Below are positions 35,914-43,941 of a stretch of DNA of 64,000 nt, piece by piece. The position numbers and the translations under genes are program-made. The notes beneath the pieces are model-generated. The model made no database searches and had not been told where the DNA came from. It saw nothing but the letters and a program-made list of their open reading frames with translations. The stretch is from Sphingobacterium sp. SYP-B4668 (lineage in GTDB: Bacteria; Bacteroidota; Bacteroidia; Sphingobacteriales; Sphingobacteriaceae): contig NZ_CP115483.1 of NCBI RefSeq assembly GCF_027627455.1, forward strand, positions 186,001 through 250,000, written 5' to 3'. Within the stretch, counting starts at the first letter, position 1, and each line of letters opens with the position of its first letter.

Positions 35914-38900
35914 ATGAAAGAAAATATCCGTGTCTTTTCTCTGTTTATTTGGATTTTGTGCGTGTTTTCGGTTTTGCCTAGCCCAATGTTTGCGCAGCAA
36001 AACCAGATTTCAGGAAAAGTAATCGACGCCGATACCAAAGAGCCTCTAAGGGGAGTAAGTGTGGTCGTCACTGGGCAGAATGCCGGCGCGAGCACCGATG
36101 ATTTGGGCAGTTTTGTATTGAGCAACGTCCGTGAGGGACAATCTATTGTGTTTTCATTTGTAGGATATACAAGTCAAACAATAAAGCTCGATGCCCGAAA
36201 TGTTTATACCGTCTCGCTGAAAAGTCTATCGACCGAACTCGAAGAGACAGTTGTCGTGGGGTATGGTCGACAAAAGAAGCGTAATTTAACCGGTTCTATC
36301 GTTTCGGTAGGTGCCAGTGAAATCGAAAAAACTACCCTACAAGACCCGGTGTCTATTTTACAGGGACGTGCTGCTGGTGTGCAGGTGTCGTCCAATTCAG
36401 GTGCTCCTGGTGGCGAGATGACCATTCGTGTACGTGGTAATTCTTCTTTGAATTCAGGCAATAACCCACTTTTCGTTGTAGATGGTATTCCAATCGAATC
36501 TAACTCTATCTCTTCTCTAAATGGGACTGAAGGTTCTGGACTTAATCCTCTTGCTGATATCAATCCAAGTGATATAGCATCGATGGAAATTTTAAAAGAT
36601 GCCGCGTCTACGGCTATCTATGGTTCTAGAGCTGCTAACGGAGTCGTGATGATCACGACCAAACGTGGTGCTGAGGGTAAGCCTGAGGTATTGCTTAATG
36701 CAACGACGGGTGTGAGCTCTTTAACCCGTAAGCTCAGTGTTTTGAATGCCAGGCAGTATCGCGAGGCGGTATTGGATTCGTACGATGCCATGACTGTTCC
36801 TGAGGATCCTTATTATACGCTTATTGACTCTCTCAATCCTATGAATAATGGAGATGTTGATTGGCAGGATGAACTGATGCGTTCCGCAAGACAATATAAA
36901 ATTGATTTGTCGGTACGCGGAGGTAATCAAGGGACCAAATATGCTTGGAGCTCTTCTTATCTAGATCAAGACGGGGTAATCCTCAATTCTAATTACAAGC
37001 GATTTACGTCTAGACTAAATGTTGACTTCAATATTTCTGACCGTGTTCGAATCGGACAAAGTATTTCATACACCAATGCTGTTAATAATCGAACCAATGC
37101 TGCAGGTTCGGGTAATCTAAGTATCATTCGTAGTTTACTGGTGCGTCCTCCTAATATGTCGATGTATTTGCCCGATGGCTCACTGAATGGATATATGATT
37201 GGGCAGCGTAATCCCGTTGGTATGGCATTGTATGCCACGAATTTAAATAAGAGTAACCGCATTATTGGTAGCCAGTATCTAGAGATTGATATTTATAAAG
37301 ATCTTAAATTCCGAAGCAATGTCAACTTAGATTATATTGCAATGAAGGAAGATGAATTCATGCCTTCGATATTGGATTATAGAGAGGGGTACAATACTGG
37401 TGGGGTCCGGTCTTCTGGCAATTTGACATGGGGTAATGAAAGTTACTTTACTTACACCAAGAGTATTGCCAATAATCACAACTTCGGAGGTGTATTGGGA
37501 ATGAGTTTTCAAAAATGGCGGTATGATCGTACGGGACTAGATGGCATGTATTTCCCGAGTGATGATATCCGTACACTAAATGCCGCTTCGGTCATCTCCA
37601 ATCAAGGTGTCAATGTCGCGTCGGAGCACGCTATGCTTTCTTATTTTGGTCGAGCGACCTACGATTATCGTGGTAAATATCTTTTGGAGTTTAATTTACG
37701 CGCTGATGGCTCATCCCGATTTGGACGTGACAAGCGTTTTGGATTTTTTCCCTCAGCTTCTGCAGGATGGCGTTTTGTGGAAGAGGAGGCAATAAAGGAA
37801 CTTGGCTGGCTTAGTGATGGTAAGCTGCGATTTAGTTTAGGTAGTACCGGAAATGAAGCTATTGGTGACTATACGTCGCGCGGAGAATTCACGTTAGGTA
37901 CTAACTACCTTGATTTCTCTGGTGCGTCACCAACGGTAATGCCTAATGCGAGCCTCACCTGGGAAACGACACATCAGTATAATTTAGGTCTGGAGCTGGG
38001 TTTTGCAAACAACAGAATATTGTTTTCTACCGATGCTTATCTAAAGAAAACGAAGGATTTGTTGTACAATGTGCCGATTCCAAGTACTACAGGATTTGAA
38101 TACATCACCCAAAATATAGGGTCTATTGAAAATCGAGGTTTAGAATTTAGTTTGCAAACGCGTAACCTCCAAGGTGCATTTAGTTGGAATACAAATTTCA
38201 ACATCAGTCTAAATAGGAACAAGGTTACCTCTTTACCCAAAAATCTTCTCACAAATGGTTATATCCAAAATGGAAATTTCCACATCTTGCAAGAAGGGTT
38301 GCCAATAGGTGTGTTTTATGGCTGGCGTTTTCAGGGGGTATATGCGCGTGATGAAGATAACATCAATGGCGTGACCAATGGCTCCAATGGTGGGACTTTC
38401 GTCGGTGGTGACCCTATTTGGAAAGATATCAACAACGATAATATCATCAATCAAGATGATCGAGAGATTATCGGCTATGCAGAGCCTAAGTATTTTGGAG
38501 GTCTCTCTAATGATTTTAGCTATAAGAATTTCCATCTCAATGTATTTTTCCAATATTCGGTAGGCAACGAGATTTATAGCGAATTGAACCATCAACGCAA
38601 TTCTATTGTTCGGTACAATAACCTATCTACTGATGCGCTGAGCAGATGGCGCGAACAGGGAGATGTCACCAACTTTCCGCGGCTAATACGTGACGATCCA
38701 AAGCAATCGGATAGTCGTGTACAAAGCCGATGGGTAGAGGATGGTTCGTACATCAAATTGAAGAATGTTAATTTAAGATATTCTTTAGATCCCAATTTAG
38801 TAAAACGCATAGGACTACGCAAGTTGGATGCTTTTGTTACGGCAACTAATCTTATCACTTGGACCAAATACACAGGGTTTGATCCAGATGTAAATTCCTA

Positions 38901-38982
38901 CTCAGGTCTACGTGTAGGTCTGGATGAAGGTTCTTATCCACAGAGTCGCACCTTTATGTTTGGTTTAATCTTTGGACTTTAA
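35914..38982 (+). CDS. susC: SusC/RagA-type TonB-linked outer membrane transporter
   Basis: About 1022 aa from the ATG at 35914, which opens the signal peptide (ending MFAQ). Order: carboxypeptidase-D-like beta domain (QISGKVIDADTKEPLRGVSVVV), TonB box region (EETVVVGYGRQKKRNLTGSI), plug with DPVSILQGRAAGVQV and VDGIPIES, then a 22-strand barrel ending in RTFMFGLIFGL. SusC proteins import oligosaccharides with a SusD lid. A normal-length, intact gene; the susD gene follows 10 bp later. Confidence 0.96.
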   Translation: MKENIRVFSLFIWILCVFSVLPSPMFAQQNQISGKVIDADTKEPLRGVSVVVTGQNAGASTDDLGSFVLSNVREGQSIVFSFVGYTSQTIKLDARNVYTVSLKSLSTELEETVVVGYGRQKKRNLTGSIVSVGASEIEKTTLQDPVSILQGRAAGVQVSSNSGAPGGEMTIRVRGNSSLNSGNNPLFVVDGIPIESNSISSLNGTEGSGLNPLADINPSDIASMEILKDAASTAIYGSRAANGVVMITTKRGAEGKPEVLLNATTGVSSLTRKLSVLNARQYREAVLDSYDAMTVPEDPYYTLIDSLNPMNNGDVDWQDELMRSARQYKIDLSVRGGNQGTKYAWSSSYLDQDGVILNSNYKRFTSRLNVDFNISDRVRIGQSISYTNAVNNRTNAAGSGNLSIIRSLLVRPPNMSMYLPDGSLNGYMIGQRNPVGMALYATNLNKSNRIIGSQYLEIDIYKDLKFRSNVNLDYIAMKEDEFMPSILDYREGYNTGGVRSSGNLTWGNESYFTYTKSIANNHNFGGVLGMSFQKWRYDRTGLDGMYFPSDDIRTLNAASVISNQGVNVASEHAMLSYFGRATYDYRGKYLLEFNLRADGSSRFGRDKRFGFFPSASAGWRFVEEEAIKELGWLSDGKLRFSLGSTGNEAIGDYTSRGEFTLGTNYLDFSGASPTVMPNASLTWETTHQYNLGLELGFANNRILFSTDAYLKKTKDLLYNVPIPSTTGFEYITQNIGSIENRGLEFSLQTRNLQGAFSWNTNFNISLNRNKVTSLPKNLLTNGYIQNGNFHILQEGLPIGVFYGWRFQGVYARDEDNINGVTNGSNGGTFVGGDPIWKDINNDNIINQDDREIIGYAEPKYFGGLSNDFSYKNFHLNVFFQYSVGNEIYSELNHQRNSIVRYNNLSTDALSRWREQGDVTNFPRLIRDDPKQSDSRVQSRWVEDGSYIKLKNVNLRYSLDPNLVKRIGLRKLDAFVTATNLITWTKYTGFDPDVNSYSGLRVGLDEGSYPQSRTFMFGLIFGL

Positions 38983-38992
38983 TTAATTAGCC

Positions 38993-40366
38993 ATGAAAAG
39001 ATCTTTTAAATATATCGCTACAGGTTTGATGTTGTTGGCTGTTTCCGCCTGTTCAGATTCACTTTTGGATAAAGAGCCTATCAGTAATTTTTCAGGACAA
39101 GGGTTCTACAAGAAACCTAGTGACGCACAAGCGGGTGTCAATGGAATCTACAACAGTATGCAATCGCTATTTCGCCTTAACTTTGCCTACTGGGGAGAGG
39201 GGCGGGCAGACAATGTGACGACGCGTCATTCGGGGGATCCTTTTGCCTTACAGCAAAATACTCTTACCCCTATCATTAACTCGGCTCGCTGGGATAATTT
39301 CTATACCTTGGTATCTCGCGCTAACTATGCTATTAAATACACTCCACAGGTATTTGGAGATGGTGATAGTGACTTGAAGAGACAGTTGCTGGGGCAGGCA
39401 CATGCTTTACGTGCCGTAGCCTATTTCTATCTAGTGCGTATATGGGGGCAAGTTCCCCTGATTACAGAGCCCTATGAAAGTGTGGAACAGGAGTTGTTCG
39501 TTCAGCAAAATACCGAAGCAGAGGTATTGGCCAAAGTTGAAGAGGATTTGATTTTTGCTACAGAAAACTGTGCTAGCAACTATTCTGGCGCGCGCAATCG
39601 GGTACTCATGACCAAGGGAGCTGCTTATGCCTTTTTGACGCAGCTTTACATGTGGCAAAAGAAATATGACAAAGCGATTGATGCGGCAGAGAAAGTAATA
39701 GGTGATTCGCAGTATAGCTTGGTATCCATGAGCGACTGGAACGATATTTTCGTCAAAGGAACAAGTACAGAAAGTATTTTCGAGGTAGGCTACAACGAGA
39801 CCCAGACCAATGCCCTGCGTATATTGTATGCTATTGGGTCGGACAGTGACTATGTCCCTAGTTCCCGTTTTATCGCGTCTATTGAGCCGGGAGACCTTCG
39901 TAAGGCTCGCATTTATGACGTTACCGAAGTGCAGCCACGCAAGATATGGAAGTTCTTTGGTCAGGGTTTTAACGATGAAAGTCCCGATCCATCTTCTAAT
40001 AACATTGTGTTGACTAGACTGGCCGATATCGTTTTGCTAAAAGCTGAGGCGCATGCGCAATTAAATCAACCAACCGAGGCACTGGACTTGCTTAATCGTA
40101 TACGTCGTCGTGCTGGGCTTTCGGTAATGGATGAGGCAGCTGCCAACAATCTATACGGAAATCTGGTTACTGCAGTATTGCATGAGCGCTCGATAGAGTT
40201 AAGCTTTGAGGGGCATCGTTGGTTTGATTTGGTTCGTACTGGAACGGCTATCTCCACGATGAAACCTGTAAACGGTCTTACCGATCAACGTAATCTCGTA
40301 TGGCCTATACATGAAAGCGCTGTCCTGCGGAACCCGAATTTGAAACAAAACGAATTTTATAAGTAA
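38993..40366 (+). CDS. susD: RagB/SusD family surface lipoprotein
   Basis: A 457-aa lipoprotein (lipobox AVSACS, Cys near residue 20). It has the SusD helical TPR-like scaffold with the typical segments GFYKKPSDAQAGVNGIYNSM, GQAHALRAVAYFYLVRIWGQVPLI, RVLMTKGAAYAFLTQLYMWQKKYDKAIDAAEKVI and ELSFEGHRWFDLVRTG. It binds glycan at the cell surface and closes over SusC. Its stop is 4 bp from the next gene, so one operon is likely. Confidence 0.95.
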   Translation: MKRSFKYIATGLMLLAVSACSDSLLDKEPISNFSGQGFYKKPSDAQAGVNGIYNSMQSLFRLNFAYWGEGRADNVTTRHSGDPFALQQNTLTPIINSARWDNFYTLVSRANYAIKYTPQVFGDGDSDLKRQLLGQAHALRAVAYFYLVRIWGQVPLITEPYESVEQELFVQQNTEAEVLAKVEEDLIFATENCASNYSGARNRVLMTKGAAYAFLTQLYMWQKKYDKAIDAAEKVIGDSQYSLVSMSDWNDIFVKGTSTESIFEVGYNETQTNALRILYAIGSDSDYVPSSRFIASIEPGDLRKARIYDVTEVQPRKIWKFFGQGFNDESPDPSSNNIVLTRLADIVLLKAEAHAQLNQPTEALDLLNRIRRRAGLSVMDEAAANNLYGNLVTAVLHERSIELSFEGHRWFDLVRTGTAISTMKPVNGLTDQRNLVWPIHESAVLRNPNLKQNEFYK

Positions 40367-40370
40367 TCTT

Positions 40371-41813
40371 ATGAGAAAGATAAAACATATAATGACGAAT
40401 CTCCTAATGGGGACTAGTATGTTGGTTTTGCTCTTTAGTTGTGAAATCCAAGAAAGCTTCGACTACGAACATGCTCCTGATAACAGTAAACTCAATATGT
40501 CTGCGTGGGCCTACATCAAAGGAAATGAATCTCTTTCCTTGCTTGCCGATGCCATTGAGCGGGTAGAGTTCAAATCCTTTTATGAAGGGACTAGTTCGGC
40601 CACTTTTATTGCGCCCAATAATCAAGCCTTTGAAAGTTATTTAAAAGAGAATGGCTATACGTCTATAGAAGCTATCCCACTTCCTATTCTGAAGAATATC
40701 TTGCGGTATCATATTGTAAAGGAGGTCGTGAATTTCAACAACCCAGAGTTGGCGCCCAGTAACAAGCCTATTGCGTATACTACTGAAAATGGACAGACAA
40801 TGTACTTGTCCCATACTAGTACATACGTAGGTCTGGTCAATGAGGGTACGAATAGACAATGGCAAATCCGGACGTCCAACCTAGTGCCTGATAATGGTGT
40901 AATCCACGTGGTGAACTTTGTTGTCTTCTATTCGGCTCCAACAGGAGATGCGAATGCCGTAAATCCAAATCTATTGCAGGATACGATATATCCTAAGCAT
41001 GATAGCTATATCAATGGCGGGGCCGAGTCTACCAAAAACTTTGGTACCAACCCGCTCTTGAAAATCAAAAATGTGAGCAATAACGGGGACTATGACCGTA
41101 AAGCTCTCCTGATGTTTGATTTTGCTGACTTTACTAAGGAGGGTGTTGTGACCGACCTCCAGTTACAATTGGCAGTATCGTTTACAGCTGCAAAAGGTGT
41201 CGACCTCAATCTCTTTGAAACGCCAAGTACGTCTTGGTCGGAAGCCTCTTTGAATTTTACTAACACGATATTCCCCACTAGTCCTCGTATTGCATCTATA
41301 AAAACCAGTAAAGTGAGTACATTTAAATTTGATCTTACGGACTACTACAAGGATAAGCAGCCTGCAGGTCTTAAATCATTCCTGTTAGATGGACAACCTG
41401 GCTCAGATGAGACTGATGAGATTGCATCCAAGGAGCATGCTACATTGGCTCCGCCGATGTTGATTGCCACCTTGGCAACAGGTGATTCGGAATTGGTCTT
41501 GGAAAAGCAAAAGGATTTTGAAGTCAGTAATGGGGGAATGTACGTACTTTCCAATGAGAATATACAAGTAGGCGGCGCTTCGGCTGGGGATATTATTTAT
41601 ACCATTGAAGAATTGCCCACATTCGGATGGCTTGTTAAGGGCGCCGAGGTGATGAAAAAAGGAAGTCGCTTTAGCCAGTTGGATTTAGATCTCAAGAACA
41701 TGGTTTTTATTCATGATGGTAACACGCTTGGTACGAAAGCCTTGGTGCTGACTGGAAGAGACAAGGCAGGTGCCGTATTGGAAGATATAAAAATAAACGT
41801 CGTTGCAAAATAA
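40371..41813 (+). CDS. surface lipoprotein with fasciclin, DNRLRE-like and NG2-like domains
   Basis: A 480-aa lipoprotein (Cys 24, LLFSC). Residues about 42-165 form a fasciclin domain (LSLLADAIERVEFKSFYEG, TFIAPNNQAFESYL, ILRYHIVKE, GVIHVVNFV). Residues about 175-350 match the DNRLRE/CBM96 beta-sandwich (DSYINGGAESTKNFGTNPLL, ALLMFDFADF, WSEASLNFTN). The C-terminal region about 370-480 resembles an NG2/CSPG repeat (YTIEELPTFGWLVKGAEVMKKGSRFSQ, FIHDG). It holds the position where Sus operons encode a surface glycan-binding protein. Binding to the target polysaccharide is inferred, not shown. Confidence 0.8.
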   Translation: MRKIKHIMTNLLMGTSMLVLLFSCEIQESFDYEHAPDNSKLNMSAWAYIKGNESLSLLADAIERVEFKSFYEGTSSATFIAPNNQAFESYLKENGYTSIEAIPLPILKNILRYHIVKEVVNFNNPELAPSNKPIAYTTENGQTMYLSHTSTYVGLVNEGTNRQWQIRTSNLVPDNGVIHVVNFVVFYSAPTGDANAVNPNLLQDTIYPKHDSYINGGAESTKNFGTNPLLKIKNVSNNGDYDRKALLMFDFADFTKEGVVTDLQLQLAVSFTAAKGVDLNLFETPSTSWSEASLNFTNTIFPTSPRIASIKTSKVSTFKFDLTDYYKDKQPAGLKSFLLDGQPGSDETDEIASKEHATLAPPMLIATLATGDSELVLEKQKDFEVSNGGMYVLSNENIQVGGASAGDIIYTIEELPTFGWLVKGAEVMKKGSRFSQLDLDLKNMVFIHDGNTLGTKALVLTGRDKAGAVLEDIKINVVAK

Positions 41814-41814
41814 T

Positions 41815-42561
41815 ATGAAAAGCTGTGGTTTTAACATTTTAATAATAGCCATTGTTTTATTCTTCGTCAATTGTGGACGTTCATCGGGTGAGATAGATGG
41901 ACCTATAGCACCCACTGATAGGGTAATCAGTTTTTCGGGAATGGATTGGATTGTCCGCACGACGAATAATAAGACCGCCGGTCCAGGACCTAATCTATTT
42001 TCCGATTCAGACAAGAATGTCTGGCTAGATACGGAAGGTAGGCTGCACCTCAAAATACGACAGGAGGGAGGTCAATGGTATTGCGCGGGGATTACCGCCA
42101 AAAAATCGATGGGCTATGGTAAGTATGTGTTTTACATAGGCTCTGATATCAATCAACTGGATCGGAATGTTGTCGCGGGACTCTTTACTTACCTTAATGA
42201 CGAAGAAGAAATCGATATCGAGTTTTCGAAATGGTCGGTGGCTGAGAATCAAAATGCACAGTTTGCATCGCAACCTTCCGAAATAGTAGGCAATAAAAAG
42301 AGATTTGATATAGCCCCTGGCTTAGGACAGACCGTTCATTCTTTTGATTGGCAGGAGCAACATATCGCCTTTCAGAGTAGTTATAGAGCCAGTGTTGGAG
42401 CGGACGTTGTGCTCCAACACTGGCTCTATAAGGGTAAGCATGTTCCGAAGGCAAAGAACGAAAAACTGAAGCTGAATTTGTGGCTGTTCAAGGGGCAGAT
42501 GCCCTCTGATTTCAAAGATCAGACTATCATAATCGACAGTGTTCGTTTTGTGAAGCAATAA
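41815..42561 (+). CDS. GH16-type glycoside hydrolase lipoprotein
   Basis: A 248-aa lipoprotein (lipobox VNCG). The concanavalin-like fold carries the GH16 catalytic motif EIDIE with nucleophile and acid/base at residues 132 and 136 and the assisting Asp at 134. RLHLKIRQEGGQWYCAGITAKKSMGYGKYVFYI and LKLNLWLFKGQ fit the family. GH16 enzymes cut beta-1,3/1,4-glucans, galactans or mucin-type chains. A neighbouring GH20 argues for a HexNAc-containing substrate, but this is inference. Residues about 189-206 are encoded inside a perfect 21-bp inverted repeat. The gene begins 1 bp after the upstream stop. Confidence 0.82.
   Translation: MKSCGFNILIIAIVLFFVNCGRSSGEIDGPIAPTDRVISFSGMDWIVRTTNNKTAGPGPNLFSDSDKNVWLDTEGRLHLKIRQEGGQWYCAGITAKKSMGYGKYVFYIGSDINQLDRNVVAGLFTYLNDEEEIDIEFSKWSVAENQNAQFASQPSEIVGNKKRFDIAPGLGQTVHSFDWQEQHIAFQSSYRASVGADVVLQHWLYKGKHVPKAKNEKLKLNLWLFKGQMPSDFKDQTIIIDSVRFVKQ
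42381..42431. repeat. perfect 21-bp inverted repeat inside the GH16 gene
   Basis: Arms 42381-42401 and 42411-42431 are exact reverse complements; loop 42402-42410 (GGACGTTGT). The left arm begins TTATAGAGCC and the right arm ends GGCTCTATAA. Pairing stops just outside the arms. Confidence 0.97.
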
Positions 42562-42563
42562 CT

Positions 42564-42631
42564 CAGTATTTTCTGCATCCCTGAGCCAAGTTTACGTTGC
42601 TGGGGTTGGGTTGGGACGACAGAAAATACTG
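42564..42631. terminator. 12-bp inverted repeat in the convergent gap
   Basis: CAGTATTTTCTG (42564-42575) and CAGAAAATACTG (42620-42631) with a 44-nt loop, between the GH16 gene and the DUF4374 gene. It may end converging transcripts; the loop is long for a standard terminator. Confidence 0.35.
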
Positions 42632-42653
42632 CTGCTGACCTCCGTGAGATTAT

Positions 42654-43913
42654 TTATTGGGCCGTCACTTTATATAGCCCCGATACTGAGCCTCCAGCAG
42701 TAACATTGAATACCGACGACGCGGAGGTCCCTTTAAGTTCATAATAGCCATTTTGACTACCTTCTTTTGTATTTACCCTTAGCAAAATCTTGCCATCGAG
42801 CTCGATGGCACAAAATGCAGCTCCTGGGTTGGTGACGGAGGGAATACCTGAAATTTTTGTGCGTTGCTTACTTGTGATGTCAATTTGGTAGAAATCCCAT
42901 ACATTTTCAAAATTGATATTACCATCTTTGCCTCCTGTTAAAGGTTGGTTTGGAATTACGGTGATAATTTTACCATCTTTTGCAAATACTGAAACAAATT
43001 TTCCTCCATTTTGGATTTCATCCATGTTTAAGCTCCAAGTTTTATCTACATCTGTTTCCGTGGCTTTTATCCTCACAATTTTTGATTTGCCACCCGTAGC
43101 ACTTCTGCCTTGGGTCACGACGTAGAGATCTCCATTGGTGTCAAAATCATACATATTGTTGTCATTGATGTAAGCGATGGACCCCGTGTCCTCAATCCTA
43201 ATAGTCTTTTCGTATTTTCCGCTAGCGATATCGATTACAGCGATATAGACATCTGGAAAATAATCATCAAAGAATCCTTTTTGAGCAGCGTTAGTCTTAG
43301 CGTAGGTAATATTGGCAAATAACTTTCCGTTTTTAACAGCCAAGAATTTTTGACCAATAGACCGGTATAGAATCTCGGGAATGTTCTTGCCGCGTTCCTC
43401 TACTGCTGCAGTCAAATCGAGATCTCCTGTTCTGGCCATTGTTTTGGGGTTGAAGGTCTGTATTTTTAGAGGCGCTGCTCCATCCCAATAGTAGCCGCTG
43501 TTGGCGTCTACTATTACGAAGTTTCCTGATCCGTTCGTATTGTTGTCAGTAGCGATGAATTTGCTGGCTTTTATCTTACCATTGATATCGACTTCCAGCT
43601 CTTCGATGCCAAGAGCATTTGTCTGGGTGCTGAACATCTTAAATAGTTGATTTCCTTGGGGCCTCCAACCTCCAAATCCCAATCCTTGTAAGCTATTGCT
43701 TCCATTATTGATAACATTGCCACTAGGAAGTTCATTAAAGGCTGTTACAAAACCTGGCTTTTGGAGGTTATTGTCACTCATGGTTATCAGTACATACTTG
43801 TCTTGCCCTTTAGGTTCTTCAGGCGCTGGTGATGGAGAGTCTTTACCGCAGCTCGTAAATAAAGCTGTTGCTAGAAGATAAACGAATACTGATTTTAATT
43901 TGCGTATATGCAT
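42654..43913 (-). CDS. DUF4374 lipoprotein
   Basis: A 419-aa lipoprotein (TSCGK, Cys near residue 22). The mature protein is beta-rich with repeated strands (KYVLITMSDNN, GLGFGGWRPQGNQLF, NSGYYWDGAAPLKIQTFN, DVYIAVIDIASGKYEKTI, MYDFDTNGDLYVVTQG), suggesting a beta-propeller. DUF4374 genes are often found beside TonB receptors for siderophores, as here (28 bp after the receptor gene, same strand). The role is probably outer-membrane iron-complex binding or signalling, but none is proven. Confidence 0.88.
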   Translation of the reverse strand: MHIRKLKSVFVYLLATALFTSCGKDSPSPAPEEPKGQDKYVLITMSDNNLQKPGFVTAFNELPSGNVINNGSNSLQGLGFGGWRPQGNQLFKMFSTQTNALGIEELEVDINGKIKASKFIATDNNTNGSGNFVIVDANSGYYWDGAAPLKIQTFNPKTMARTGDLDLTAAVEERGKNIPEILYRSIGQKFLAVKNGKLFANITYAKTNAAQKGFFDDYFPDVYIAVIDIASGKYEKTIRIEDTGSIAYINDNNMYDFDTNGDLYVVTQGRSATGGKSKIVRIKATETDVDKTWSLNMDEIQNGGKFVSVFAKDGKIITVIPNQPLTGGKDGNINFENVWDFYQIDITSKQRTKISGIPSVTNPGAAFCAIELDGKILLRVNTKEGSQNGYYELKGTSASSVFNVTAGGSVSGLYKVTAQ

Positions 43914-43941
43914 AATAGATGTATTTATAATGTTTACGATT

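Noticed and set aside
42194-42454. Minus-strand frame sharing YRASVG and LQHWLY with the GH16 protein
   Set aside because: The similarity is produced by the 21-bp inverted repeat, not by a second gene.
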